DNA from: Flavobacteriaceae bacterium
GTDB lineage: Bacteria > Bacteroidota > Bacteroidia > Flavobacteriales > Flavobacteriaceae
NCBI GenBank assembly: GCA_030148025.1
Contig: JASBUG010000041.1
Span: forward strand, 62,001-126,000
Reading direction: 5' to 3'
DNA length: 64,000 nucleotides
Part shown: positions 35,882 to 45,197 of the stretch, in pieces
How the letters are laid out: each line of letters opens with the position of its first letter
Numbering within the stretch: position 1 is the first letter of the stretch
The notes under the pieces: generated by a model
What the model was told of the DNA's origin: nothing
Seen by the model: only the letters and a program-made list of their open reading frames with translations
The model's database searches: none
Program-made: the position numbers and the translations under genes

Positions 35882-36213
35882 TGTCAAACATTAAAGAACA
35901 TATCATTTTTAAAGGGGCTATAATCATTTTGATTATTGCACTACTAGTTCCTTCATTTGTAAAGTTAGCCCATGCTTTCGAAGACCACGAGCATGAAGTT
36001 TGTGTTAGCCCTCACACTGAGCACTTCCATGAATATAATTTGGAATGTGAGTTTTTTAAGTTTAAAGTAAATCCGCAGATAGCTATTGTAAATCAATCAT
36101 TTAAAGCTTTAGATATTCAAGAACGATTTACAGTAATTATTTCGCAATATCAATCTATAGGCGATTATCAACGCTTACCTTTCTCTCTACGAGGCCCTCC
36201 AAGTTTAGTGTAA
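35881..36213 (+). CDS. Small His-rich envelope protein
   Basis: A 110-residue protein with an N-terminal hydrophobic segment (about residues 12-30, signal peptide or anchor) followed directly by a metal-binding-looking stretch: HAFEDHEHEVCVSPHTEHFHEY and then LECEFFKFK, with seven His and two Cys within about 35 residues. The rest is a short polar domain. Start and stop arrangement (TAATG with the gene before, 38 bases to the TonB receptor gene) points to one operon. A periplasmic metal-binding partner of the receptor is likely; the metal is not known. Confidence 0.75.
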   Translation: MSNIKEHIIFKGAIIILIIALLVPSFVKLAHAFEDHEHEVCVSPHTEHFHEYNLECEFFKFKVNPQIAIVNQSFKALDIQERFTVIISQYQSIGDYQRLPFSLRGPPSLV

Positions 36214-36251
36214 TATCTCAAGTAAATTTATTATCACTAAACAAAAATTAA

Positions 36252-38507
36252 ATGAAAACATTATACATGTGGCTACTCATGGTAGTGGCCTATTTACCTA
36301 TACATTCGCAAAATAGTATACAAGGGGTTGTAACCGATACAGATACAAACCAACCTCTTGCATATGCCAATATATATTTACCAAAACTAGAAAAAGGGAC
36401 ACTTACAGACGAAAACGGAGAGTTTTCTATAAGCAATCTTCCTAACGGTGAGCAAAAAGTAATAGTTTCTATTATTGGATACGAGACTTATGAAACAACT
36501 GTTTCACTACCTATGAACAATACACTTGAAATTTCATTATATGCTTCAGTAATTGAAATGGATGAAGTTATTCTATCTACCCCATTTCATAAGTTGCAGA
36601 AAGACAATGTAATGAAAGTTGAACAAAAGAAAGCTTCAGAACTAAAGGCTAATGGTGCATTAACTTTAGCCGATGGAATTAACGCCATATCTGGAGTTTC
36701 AAGTATATCTACAGGAATTGGAATTGGCAAACCTGTTATACGAGGTCTAAGTAGTAATAGAGTATTGGTATATGCGCAAGGCATTAGATTAGAAAACCAA
36801 CAATTTGGTGACGAACACGGATTAGGTATTAACGACAGTGGTATTGAAAGTGTAGAAGTTATTAAAGGTCCTGCCTCTCTACTTTATGGTAGTGATGCAT
36901 TAGGTGGTGTTTTATATGTAAATCCTGAAAGATTTGCAAGCGTAAACTCTTCTAGTGGTGATCTAAATTTTAATTACTTTACAAATACTCAGGGTTATAA
37001 TACAAATGCAGGTTTTAAAACATCGACAGATACCTTTCAATTTATTTTAAGAGGTAGTGTTGCTGAGCATTCAGATTATAAAACCAAAAATTACAGAGTA
37101 ACAAATACCAGATTTAGAGAGCAAGATCTTAAAGCTGCTTTAGGATATCACATCTCTAATTTCTCTACTGAATTCAGATATAATTTAAATGCTTCACAGT
37201 TAGGCATTCCAGAAGAATTTGGGATTCAAAGTTTGAGTAAAGATCCATTGCTTCCAAATCAAAACATACATAACCATATATTCAGCTCTAAATCTAAATT
37301 ACATTTCGATAAGTCTAGCCTTGAATTAAACTTAGGCTTTACTTATAATGACAGGAAGGAATTTGAGGAACATCATCACGATGAAGATGAACATGATGAT
37401 GAAGACCATGACGAGGAAGAAGAAGATCACGATGAAGATGAACATGATGAGGAGGAAGAAGGTGAAGCAGCTTTACATATGAAGCTTCAAACATTTAATT
37501 ATGATCTTAAGTATAATTTACCAAAACTAGGACGATTTGAGACAATTGTTGGAATTCAAGGAATGAATCAAACCAACACAAACTATGGCGAAGAAGAGCT
37601 TATTCCCAATGCTACAACTAATGATTTTGGTGTTTTAGCAACATCACATATTCATTTTGAAACTGTAGACTTTCAACTAGGTGTTCGCTATGATAAGAGA
37701 ACTATTGATATTGATGGCTTATCTGAGAAGAACTTTAATAGCTTTAATGGAGCTTTCGGTGTAAAAAAGGATTTTAGTGACGCTTTTACTGGAAGATTAA
37801 ACCTTGCCTCTGGCTTTAGAGCTCCTAACCTAGCAGAATTAACATCAGATGGTGTGCATCATGGTACAAATCGTTATGAAATTGGTAACCCAGATCTTGA
37901 TAATGAACAAAACTTTCAGGTAGACCTGGCTTTTGAATATAATAGTGAGCATATTGAAGTATTTGTTAACGGGTTTTATAACAGAGTAAACAACTACATA
38001 TACTTATCTCCAAACGGATCTGTAATTGATGATGCTCCTGCTTTTGAGTATTTACAAGACGATGCCAAATTATATGGTGGTGAAGTTGGAATTCATTTTC
38101 ATCCACACCCTTTAGATTGGTTGCATATTGAAAACACATTTGAAACCGTTACAGGAAAACAAGACAATAATGACTATTTACCTTTAATTCCTGCTAATAA
38201 CTTGACAAATACCGTTAGAGTAGAGTTTGAAAACAAATGGTTAAAAAAGGCATATTCTTTTATTAGACTTAGCAGTACGTTTGACCAAAACAACGTAAGT
38301 GGCTTCGAAACTTCAACAAAAGGCTACTCATTATTAAGTATTGGTGTAGGTGGAGAGCTTGAAATGTTCAATAACCCATTATTTGTTAGAGTTTCTGGAA
38401 ATAACTTAACAGATAAAAATTATATAAACCACCTTTCACGATTAAAACCAGACGGTTTGTATAATATTGGTAGAAATATAAACTTTAGTCTTACCTATAA
38501 AATGTAG
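36252..38507 (+). CDS. TonB-dependent receptor with Asp/Glu/His-rich loop
   Basis: A 751-residue outer-membrane receptor. A signal peptide (about residues 1-20) is followed by a CarboxypepD_reg-like domain (IQGVVTDTDTNQPLAYANIY, LTDENGEFSISNLPNG), the plug (LADGINAISGVSSIS, KPVIRGLSSNRVLVYAQG, IKGPASLLYGSDALGG) and the barrel, ending FSLTYKM with a terminal aromatic-rich strand. Residues about 373-406 are 33 of 34 Asp, Glu or His, with seven His, in the place of an extracellular loop. Such loops are known in zinc receptors of the ZnuD type. The upstream His-rich protein supports metal uptake. Confidence 0.93.
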   Translation: MKTLYMWLLMVVAYLPIHSQNSIQGVVTDTDTNQPLAYANIYLPKLEKGTLTDENGEFSISNLPNGEQKVIVSIIGYETYETTVSLPMNNTLEISLYASVIEMDEVILSTPFHKLQKDNVMKVEQKKASELKANGALTLADGINAISGVSSISTGIGIGKPVIRGLSSNRVLVYAQGIRLENQQFGDEHGLGINDSGIESVEVIKGPASLLYGSDALGGVLYVNPERFASVNSSSGDLNFNYFTNTQGYNTNAGFKTSTDTFQFILRGSVAEHSDYKTKNYRVTNTRFREQDLKAALGYHISNFSTEFRYNLNASQLGIPEEFGIQSLSKDPLLPNQNIHNHIFSSKSKLHFDKSSLELNLGFTYNDRKEFEEHHHDEDEHDDEDHDEEEEDHDEDEHDEEEEGEAALHMKLQTFNYDLKYNLPKLGRFETIVGIQGMNQTNTNYGEEELIPNATTNDFGVLATSHIHFETVDFQLGVRYDKRTIDIDGLSEKNFNSFNGAFGVKKDFSDAFTGRLNLASGFRAPNLAELTSDGVHHGTNRYEIGNPDLDNEQNFQVDLAFEYNSEHIEVFVNGFYNRVNNYIYLSPNGSVIDDAPAFEYLQDDAKLYGGEVGIHFHPHPLDWLHIENTFETVTGKQDNNDYLPLIPANNLTNTVRVEFENKWLKKAYSFIRLSSTFDQNNVSGFETSTKGYSLLSIGVGGELEMFNNPLFVRVSGNNLTDKNYINHLSRLKPDGLYNIGRNINFSLTYKM

Positions 38508-38518
38508 ACATAACTATT

Positions 38519-38554
38519 AATTAAAAACAGGGACTCTAGTCCCTGTTTTTAATT
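38519..38554 (+). terminator. Intrinsic terminator of the TonB receptor operon
   Basis: A 17-base arm ending CAGGGACT (38519-38535) and its exact complement (38538-38554) flank two central bases, so the effective loop is six bases. The right arm contains a run of five T. It lies about 12 bases after the receptor stop. Confidence 0.85.
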
Positions 38555-38651
38555 ATTGTTTTATCATTAATATGTATATTTAGTTCTAAAACTCAATCAT
38601 CGCTTCTCCTAATAAAAAAATGAAGTATGAATATTTTTTAGGATAATTCAT

Positions 38652-39842
38652 TTGAAACCAAAAACTAATTATACAAAAAGTGGAAACTTTAATATTGCTT
38701 ATCAAGTAATAGGTGAAGGCCCTGTAGATATTATTTACATCCCTGGTTGGGTTTCAAATATTGATATGATGTGGGCCGAACCTAGATTAGCTGCATTTTT
38801 AACCAGACTTACACTTTTTTCTAGGCTTATTCTTTTTGACAAAAGAGGCACAGGACTCTCTGATCGTACTGACGACTACTCTACTATGGAAGAGCGTATG
38901 GACGATATAAATGCAGTTATGGATGCCACAAATTCTGAAAAAGCATTTTTGTTTAGTCATTCCGAAGGCGGTTCTGTTAGTCTCTTATTTTCTCTTAATT
39001 ACCCGCAGCGAACTTTGGGTATTATGGGTTTTGGTATTTTTGCAAAACGACGATATTCAAAAGATTATCCCTGGGCTCCAACAGATGAAGAGCGTGAAGT
39101 TTCTAATAAGCTAATTGAAAACAATTGGGCTCATGGAAATTTAGATGAGCTTAGAGATTTGGTGCCTTCCTTGGCTCATGATAATGGTTTTATGGATTGG
39201 TTAGCAAGCTACTTACGTGCTGGTGGAAGTCCAAAAGCTGCATTAATACTGCATAAACAGTGTACACTTATTGACGTTACTGAAATTTTAGGTTCGATAA
39301 AAGTTCCCACATTACTTCTTTTTAGAAAAGGTGATGAAGAAATAAAAGTTGAAGAAGGCAGATACATAGCAGAGCGGATACCAAATTCAAAACTGGTTGA
39401 ATTTGAAGGTAGAGATCATCTTTTCTGGACGGGAGATACGTACCCTATTCTAGCAGAAATGGAAGAGTTTGTAACAGGAATTCGGCCAAATAGATCAGAA
39501 TTTTATAATTCTAAACTCAAAAATAAACGTACTGGTATCGATCTAAAAACAGTGATGTCTGAAAATTACCTGTACAACTTAAAAGTTGAGGAATTTGCAA
39601 AATTATGCGGTAGAAGTCTATCAGCGTTTAAAAGAGATTTTAAAAATATATTTAATACGACACCATCTAGATGGATTAAGTCTAAACGACTTGAACATGC
39701 CAAGAAACTACTTATAGAAACAGATTTAAACATTAATCAAATTTGTTATGATTGTGGTTTTATCAATTCCTCACATTTTATAAAATCCTTTAAAGAAAAG
39801 TATCAACTCCCTCCTCATCAGTATAGATCTGATAAAAAATAA
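38652..39842 (+). CDS. Alpha/beta-hydrolase fused to an AraC-type DNA-binding domain
   Basis: A 396-residue fusion. Residues about 1-285 are an alpha/beta hydrolase of the type usually fused to adenylate cyclases or LuxR regulators (FNIAYQVIGEGPVDIIYIPG, FDKRGTGLSDR), with nucleophile S104 in FSHSEGG and the late His in GRDHLFW. Residues about 299-396 are an AraC/XylS domain with both helix-turn-helix units (VEEFAKLCGRSLSAFKRDF, INQICYDCGFINSSHFIKSF). The start is TTG: an in-frame stop lies 24 bases upstream and the first ATG would cut the hydrolase fold. It is probably a ligand-sensing transcription factor; ligand and targets are unknown. Confidence 0.88.
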   Translation: MKPKTNYTKSGNFNIAYQVIGEGPVDIIYIPGWVSNIDMMWAEPRLAAFLTRLTLFSRLILFDKRGTGLSDRTDDYSTMEERMDDINAVMDATNSEKAFLFSHSEGGSVSLLFSLNYPQRTLGIMGFGIFAKRRYSKDYPWAPTDEEREVSNKLIENNWAHGNLDELRDLVPSLAHDNGFMDWLASYLRAGGSPKAALILHKQCTLIDVTEILGSIKVPTLLLFRKGDEEIKVEEGRYIAERIPNSKLVEFEGRDHLFWTGDTYPILAEMEEFVTGIRPNRSEFYNSKLKNKRTGIDLKTVMSENYLYNLKVEEFAKLCGRSLSAFKRDFKNIFNTTPSRWIKSKRLEHAKKLLIETDLNINQICYDCGFINSSHFIKSFKEKYQLPPHQYRSDKK

Positions 39843-39950
39843 ATTTAAAATTGCATTTGGACGTTTTAGAATGTTTTTTGAGCTTTTATGAATGTTCTAA
39901 GTGTTTGTTTTGCGTGAATTTTATATAGTTCAATTAAACAAATTCTTATT

Positions 39951-40439
39951 ATGAAAGCAAAACTAACAATTACATTAATTCTGGTATTAAGCATGTTCTA
40001 TACCAATAGCAATGCTCAAGTTGATCCAATTAACGACGAATTTCCAAAAGCAAAGCAAGAAGTTATGGAAACTTTTGGCGCTGTTGCACAAAGTATTATG
40101 GATGGTGATTTAGACAAGCTTATTTCGTTTCACCATTACGGACCAAAATTCACCGAGTTTAAAAATGGAGAACCAAGAAATGGTGGTGAAGCTAACGAAG
40201 CTCACGAACGTGGAACTTTTGGAGCAGTAACTCAAGTTGTGAAATTTGATGCTAAAGATTTACAAATTGCAGTTTACGGAGGCGATGTGGCAAATGTTAC
40301 GTTTCATTCAGATTTCCATTTAAAATTTGGTGACGACCTTGTAGTAGTTAACGACCAAATAACTCTATTATTTGTTAAAACCAAAAATGGCTGGAAAATG
40401 GTTCATGAACATCATTCGCCATTAAAAACATCTCACTAA
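39951..40439 (+). CDS. Secreted NTF2/SnoaL-like protein
   Basis: A 162-residue protein with a signal peptide (MKAKLTITLILVLSMFYTNSNAQ). The mature part is a nuclear-transport-factor-2-like cone fold (VMETFGAVAQSIMDGDLDKL, FHHYGPKFTEF, NDQITLLFVKTKNGWKMVHEHHSPL), the DUF4440/SnoaL_3 pattern of YybH-like proteins. These bind small hydrophobic ligands or act as lyases; nothing here fixes an activity. It follows the hydrolase-AraC fusion by about 110 bases on the same strand and could be its target. Confidence 0.8.
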   Translation: MKAKLTITLILVLSMFYTNSNAQVDPINDEFPKAKQEVMETFGAVAQSIMDGDLDKLISFHHYGPKFTEFKNGEPRNGGEANEAHERGTFGAVTQVVKFDAKDLQIAVYGGDVANVTFHSDFHLKFGDDLVVVNDQITLLFVKTKNGWKMVHEHHSPLKTSH

Positions 40440-40606
40440 TCCCTTTTGAACTATACGCATAATTAATTACTTAGATTACCTAATAATAAATTCATATTAA
40501 CGGAGGTCATTTTGGTTTACTATATTATCCTAACTTGTTGTTTGAAAAATCGAGTAAAGCGCAAATAAATTTTTTAGAACGGCAATTAAATAATTAAACT
40601 ATTACA

Positions 40607-40948
40607 ATGGATCATAAAATCATTAGGACTTGGAGAGGATGGACAACAATAGAGAATGCTCCTATATACGAAAGCATGCTTGTTAACGAAGTATTTCCCG
40701 AGGTAAAGAAAAAAGGTGTCACAGGCTTAGAAAAAGTAAGTATTTCTACAAAACATCATAAAAATGAGGTGGAATTCTATTTAGTACTTCAATTTGACAC
40801 TCTTAATTCAGTAAAACTCTTTGCTGGTAATGATTATGAAACAGCCTATATTCCTGAAAATGCTAAACGTATTTTACTAAGATATGATACAACTGCACAA
40901 CATTATGAATTGCGTAAAGAACTTATATTCCAAAAAAGTAATCAATAA
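40607..40948 (+). CDS. Antibiotic biosynthesis monooxygenase-like (dimeric alpha/beta barrel) protein
   Basis: A 113-residue protein with the ABM/dimeric ferredoxin-like fold: IIRTWRGWTTIENAPIYESM at the start, FPEVKKKGVTGLEKVSI, and VEFYLVLQFDTLNSVKLFAG in the middle. These small proteins are cofactor-free monooxygenases, isomerases or stress proteins. No signal peptide. It is the third gene after the hydrolase-AraC fusion in the same direction and might belong to its regulon (inference). Family confidence is moderate. Confidence 0.7.
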   Translation: MDHKIIRTWRGWTTIENAPIYESMLVNEVFPEVKKKGVTGLEKVSISTKHHKNEVEFYLVLQFDTLNSVKLFAGNDYETAYIPENAKRILLRYDTTAQHYELRKELIFQKSNQ

Positions 40949-40955
40949 CGATGGT

Positions 40956-41240
40956 CTAAATCTCAATAACTTCCTGTTCTTTCTTTTTAAATACAAATGT
41001 ATAGAGCCACATTAAGGTAAATGTTGGTATTACATCCATAAATGGTAAAGCCTCCTCTATAAACGTAATTGCTCCAGCAATCTTTCCAGAATTTCCTTTA
41101 TAGAGTCTGGTCATTAAATATCCTGCTAAGGGCGCCCAAACAATATCGAAAGGAGGAAATATAAAAGAGACATAGCCCAAAGCATCAAAAACGATACTAT
41201 AAGCAAGTTTTTTGTACATGTGTTTCTTGTGCAAGTTCAT
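40956..41240 (-). CDS. Small membrane protein of unknown function
   Basis: A 94-residue protein with two or three hydrophobic segments (YSIVFDALGYVSFIFPPFDIVWAP and VIPTFTLMWLYTFVF) and a charged C-terminus (KKKEQEVIEI). The motif FPPFDIVWAPLAGYLMTRLY with GAITFIEEALPFMDVIPTFT recalls conserved small proteins of this phylum without a known role. It lies 45 bases downstream of folE's neighbour region but on the same strand as folE and msrA, upstream of neither. It ends close to the convergent ABM-like gene. Confidence 0.65.
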   Translation of the reverse strand: MNLHKKHMYKKLAYSIVFDALGYVSFIFPPFDIVWAPLAGYLMTRLYKGNSGKIAGAITFIEEALPFMDVIPTFTLMWLYTFVFKKKEQEVIEI

Positions 41241-41285
41241 GGCAATTAATTTATTACTACCATAACAAGAAGTATACCGAATTTA

Positions 41286-41882
41286 TTATGACAAGTTTTC
41301 ACTAATTAGCTTTAAAAACTCAGTTCGAGTTTCCATATTTTTAAAAGCACCTCTAAATCCAGATGTAGTAGTAACAGAGTTTTGCTTCTGTACACCACGC
41401 ATCATCATACACATATGCGACGCTTCTATTACCACAGCCACACCTTGTGGCTTTAACGTATCGTTAATACAATCCAGGATTTGCTCTGTAAGTCGTTCTT
41501 GTACCTGAAGGCGTCTAGCAAAAACATCAACAATTCGAGGTATTTTACTTAACCCTACAATATGACCATTTGGGATATAAGCTATATGTGCCTTACCAAA
41601 AAAAGGTAAAATATGGTGCTCGCAAAGTGAATATAATTCAATATCCTTAACAATTACCATTTCATTATAACTTTCTTTAAACATGGCACTTTTTAATATT
41701 TCAGCTGCATCTTGATCATAACCTTGAGTTAAAAATTGCATAGCCTTGGCCGCTCGCTCAGGTGTTTTTAACAAACCATCACGATCAGTATCTTCACCAA
41801 GATCTGTAATAATGTCTTTATACCTGTTCTTTACACCATCGGTAATCTCTATGTTATATTCTTCAAATCTTTTATAAGGCAT
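41286..41882 (-). CDS. folE: GTP cyclohydrolase I
   Basis: A 198-residue enzyme that converts GTP to 7,8-dihydroneopterin triphosphate, the first step of folate (and pterin) synthesis. Zinc and active-site residues are visible in [20 protein letters not shown] (Cys and His) and [12 protein letters not shown] (second Cys). [25 protein letters not shown] and [10 protein letters not shown] complete the family pattern. Length is normal. It lies two bases downstream of msrA, so the two are one operon. Confidence 0.97.
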   Translation of the reverse strand: MPYKRFEEYNIEITDGVKNRYKDIITDLGEDTDRDGLLKTPERAAKAMQFLTQGYDQDAAEILKSAMFKESYNEMVIVKDIELYSLCEHHILPFFGKAHIAYIPNGHIVGLSKIPRIVDVFARRLQVQERLTEQILDCINDTLKPQGVAVVIEASHMCMMMRGVQKQNSVTTTSGFRGAFKNMETRTEFLKLISENLS

Positions 41883-41884
41883 CT

Positions 41885-42427
41885 TTAGTGTTTTAAGTTC
41901 TCTTTAAAATAGGTATTAAGTTTTTTAATTTTTGGACCAATAGTTAATTGACAATATGGTTGTTCCTTATTATTGTCGTAATAACTATGATGATAAGCTT
42001 CTGCTTCATAAAAAACGTCAAACTTAACAATTTCTGTTACAATTGCTCCTTGAAAAACAGATTCTTTTTCTAAGGTCTCTATATATGCTCTAGCAGCCAT
42101 AAGTTGTGCTTCTGACATGTAAAAAATGGATGAGCGATATTGGGTTCCAACATCATTACCCTGTCTATTTAAAGTAGTTGGATCGTGTGTTGCAAAAAAT
42201 ACTTCCAGTAATTGTGTATACGATATAATAGTTTCATCATATATAATTTTTACACCTTCAGCATGACCTGTAGTGCCGTTACACACCTCTCTATACGCTG
42301 GATTTTTTATAAAGCCTCCTGTATAACCAGAAACAACACTTTTAACACCTTTTAATCTGTTAAAAATAGCTTCGGTACACCAAAAACAACCACCAGCAAA
42401 AACTGCAATTGATTCATTTTTTTTCAT
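41885..42427 (-). CDS. msrA: Peptide-methionine (S)-S-oxide reductase
   Basis: A 180-residue MsrA. The active-site motif is [13 protein letters not shown], with the nucleophilic Cys first and a second Cys three residues later. [32 protein letters not shown] and the later [18 protein letters not shown], which could supply a resolving Cys, are all present. It repairs oxidised methionine in the cytoplasm with thioredoxin. The pairing with folE is positional only. Confidence 0.97.
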   Translation of the reverse strand: MKKNESIAVFAGGCFWCTEAIFNRLKGVKSVVSGYTGGFIKNPAYREVCNGTTGHAEGVKIIYDETIISYTQLLEVFFATHDPTTLNRQGNDVGTQYRSSIFYMSEAQLMAARAYIETLEKESVFQGAIVTEIVKFDVFYEAEAYHHSYYDNNKEQPYCQLTIGPKIKKLNTYFKENLKH

Positions 42428-42544
42428 AAAGTTTAAAGTTAAGTAAAATTACTTTGTCATACTTTTTAAGAAAATATTACGAACTATTAACACTTTCGCC
42501 CAGTTTTTAACGTTTGATTATGAGTTTTCAGGAATTTGTAAATG

Positions 42545-42552
42545 TAGTTTTG
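42545..42552 (+). promoter_or_regulatory. -7 element of the first DUF5916 gene
   Basis: TAGTTTTG, a full TAnnTTTG match, 79 bases before the start codon at 42632. No -33 TTG was found at normal spacing. Confidence 0.4.
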
Positions 42553-42631
42553 TGAAAACTGTAACAATCACTTTTAATTATAGTCCTTGTAAAAGAACTA
42601 GATTATCAATCAAAAAACCCAATCATTAAAA

Positions 42632-45130
42632 ATGAAAAGATTCTTCATTTTGATTTTATTGCTGTGCTGTATTTCAAACTCTCAGGCACAGAATAAAAAA
42701 GTTTTAAACATAAAAAAAACTAACATCTCTCCAAAAATTGATGCCATATTAGATGATGAAGCTTGGATAGATGCAGACGAAGCAACAGATTTTGTGCAGT
42801 TTCGTCCAGATATAGGAGTTAAAGAAAAAGAGCATCAAAAAACAATCGTCAAAATGACCTACGATGATAATGCTGTTTATTTTGCTGCCTATTTACATGA
42901 TAATCCAGATGATATACTAAAACAAGTAGCTACTCGTGATAATTTTGCTCAGGCAGATTTTTTTGGCGTTGTTTTAAACCCAAACAATGATGGCCAAAAC
43001 GATACAGAGTTTTTTGTATTTAGTTCAGGCAACCAAGCTGATGCTGTTGTATCGCCTGGTAGCAACGAAGATTTTGGATGGAATGCCGTTTGGGACAGTG
43101 CTGTAAAAATTGTTGAAGATGGCTGGATCGTGGAAATGAAAATCCCATATTCAGCATTACGCTTTTCAAACAAAGAGGTACAAACCTGGGGACTACAATT
43201 GCACAGACGATTTAGAACCGATGAATCTCAATACACATGGAACCCAATCGATCCTACCAAAGGATACTTTGGGAGTTATAGTGGTATTGTAGAGGGAATT
43301 AAAAATATTACACCTCCTACCCGATTAAGTTTTTATCCATATGCATCTTTTTTAACACGGTCATTCGACGGCGAAAAAGACAATGACTTCAGCTATGGAA
43401 TGGATGTAAAGTACGGTATTACAGAAAATTTTACTTTAGATGCCACTTTAGTTCCTGATTTTAGTCAAGCAGGTTTTGATAATGTTGAACTGAATCTTGG
43501 TCCTTTTGAACAACGATTTTCTGAACAGCGCCAATTCTTTAAAGAAGGTGTCGACTTATTTAACAAAGGTGATCTATTCTATTCTAGGCGTATAGGAAGC
43601 CGTCCTACAGGTTATCCCAACCTTGATGCTGATGAAGAGGTTACAGATATGCCAAATAAAGTAAAAATGCTTAATGCGGTAAAAATATCTGGTAGAACAA
43701 AAAAAGGATTAGGCGTTGGTTTTTTTAATGCTATTACCGAAAAAACGGAAGCTACAATTACCAAAACAGAAGAAATCCTGAATCCTGACACTAATGTATT
43801 AGAAACAATCATCTCAAAACGAAAAGAGGTTGTTGAACCAATATCTAATTACAACATTTTAGTAATAGATAAACAGTTTGGTCAAAACTCTTCTGTGAGC
43901 TTTGTAAATACAAGTGTTTTAAGAAGTGGTGACTTTAGAGATGCTAATGTGAGTGCTGCCTTATTTGATATTACTAATAAAAGAAACACCTATAACTATG
44001 AAGGCGAGTTTAAAGTAAGTCATTTAAACTTGATAGATGATGATCAAACTGGCTTTAGTGGTTCTCTTGGCTTTAACAAGGTTAGTGGTAATTACAGATT
44101 TGGTATAGATTACGACATTGCTGATACCAAATTCAATATAAACGATCTAGGTATTCAAAGAGAAAACAATTACAGTAATTTTTCTTCATACTTTTCTTAT
44201 CAAACCTTCGAGCCTAAAGGGCGTTTAAACAGTTTCAGAATCAATGCGTGGTTCAATTATAGACGCTTGTTTAAGCCAAGTACTTATACTGGTAAAAATG
44301 TAGGTTTCTTTATTAGAGCGCAAACAAAAAAGCTATGGACCTATAGTGGTAATATGAATTGGAATATAGGTACTCAATACGACTATTGGGAACCAAGAAC
44401 TACTGGGCGTTATTTTAGGTTTAAAAATAACTTTAATGCTAATGGTAGGTTTAATACCAATTTCGCTAAACCATTTGCTATAGCTGCAAATGCAGGTTTT
44501 GCTACACTTTTTGATCCTGACAGGGATGTATTTTTTAAATGGTTTCGAATTGGACCAAGATTTAGATTTTCAGATAAATTTACTATAGGCTATAACTATA
44601 GATATAATAGCGGTAATGGAGGTCGTGGTTATGTAACTACTATTGGAGATACTGGCGAAATAATTTTTGGTCAACGTTCACAACGTACCATAGAAAATAG
44701 TATTTCTGGCACCTATAATTTTAATCCGTATCACGGACTTAATTTAACCTTTAGAAATTATTGGTCTACCGTAACCTATAACCATAAACTATATACATTA
44801 CATGAAGACGGTAGCACAACAAATGACACTGGACATACCGTTGATAATATTGGTTCTAGTATAGGCAATCCAGATTACAATCCAGACGTAAACTTTAATA
44901 CCTGGAACTTAGATTTTAGCTATACATGGCAATTTGCTCCTGGGAGCCAGTTAACCGCTCTGTATAGAAACTCATTATTTAACTTTAGTAATCTATCAAG
45001 AGATAGTTTCTTTGACAGCTTAGATAGCTTATTTGAGCAGCCTATTGAACATATATTCTCTTTGAGAATGGTCTATTATATAGACTATAACAATATAAAA
45101 TCACTATTTAAAAAGCAACAAACCATTTAA
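42632..45130 (+). CDS. DUF5916 outer-membrane protein with CBM9-like domain (copy 1)
   Basis: An 832-residue secreted protein. Signal peptide MKRFFILILLLCCISNSQAQ; residues about 25-220 are a CBM9-like sugar-binding beta-sandwich (ISPKIDAILDDEAWIDADEA, YDDNAVYFAAYLHD, GWIVEMKIPYSALRF), and the rest is the DUF5916 region with beta-barrel-like strands (YGITENFTLDATLVPDFSQ, EQRQFFKEGVDLFNKGDLFY, FTIGYNYRYN). The C-terminus ends in barrel-type strands (HIFSLRMVYYIDYNNIKSLF). Function is unknown; glycan handling at the outer membrane is a guess from the CBM9-like part. A paralogue follows 67 bases later. Confidence 0.9.
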   Translation: MKRFFILILLLCCISNSQAQNKKVLNIKKTNISPKIDAILDDEAWIDADEATDFVQFRPDIGVKEKEHQKTIVKMTYDDNAVYFAAYLHDNPDDILKQVATRDNFAQADFFGVVLNPNNDGQNDTEFFVFSSGNQADAVVSPGSNEDFGWNAVWDSAVKIVEDGWIVEMKIPYSALRFSNKEVQTWGLQLHRRFRTDESQYTWNPIDPTKGYFGSYSGIVEGIKNITPPTRLSFYPYASFLTRSFDGEKDNDFSYGMDVKYGITENFTLDATLVPDFSQAGFDNVELNLGPFEQRFSEQRQFFKEGVDLFNKGDLFYSRRIGSRPTGYPNLDADEEVTDMPNKVKMLNAVKISGRTKKGLGVGFFNAITEKTEATITKTEEILNPDTNVLETIISKRKEVVEPISNYNILVIDKQFGQNSSVSFVNTSVLRSGDFRDANVSAALFDITNKRNTYNYEGEFKVSHLNLIDDDQTGFSGSLGFNKVSGNYRFGIDYDIADTKFNINDLGIQRENNYSNFSSYFSYQTFEPKGRLNSFRINAWFNYRRLFKPSTYTGKNVGFFIRAQTKKLWTYSGNMNWNIGTQYDYWEPRTTGRYFRFKNNFNANGRFNTNFAKPFAIAANAGFATLFDPDRDVFFKWFRIGPRFRFSDKFTIGYNYRYNSGNGGRGYVTTIGDTGEIIFGQRSQRTIENSISGTYNFNPYHGLNLTFRNYWSTVTYNHKLYTLHEDGSTTNDTGHTVDNIGSSIGNPDYNPDVNFNTWNLDFSYTWQFAPGSQLTALYRNSLFNFSNLSRDSFFDSLDSLFEQPIEHIFSLRMVYYIDYNNIKSLFKKQQTI

Positions 45131-45197
45131 AATAAGCCAAATATGAGCGCATAATTACCTTAAAATTAATCATCAATCACTACAATCAAAATTTAAC

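Noticed and set aside
37365-37470. Tandem DNA repeat or mobile element in the TonB receptor gene
   Set aside because: The repeats keep the reading frame and encode only Asp, Glu and His; it is best read as a slippage-prone protein loop.
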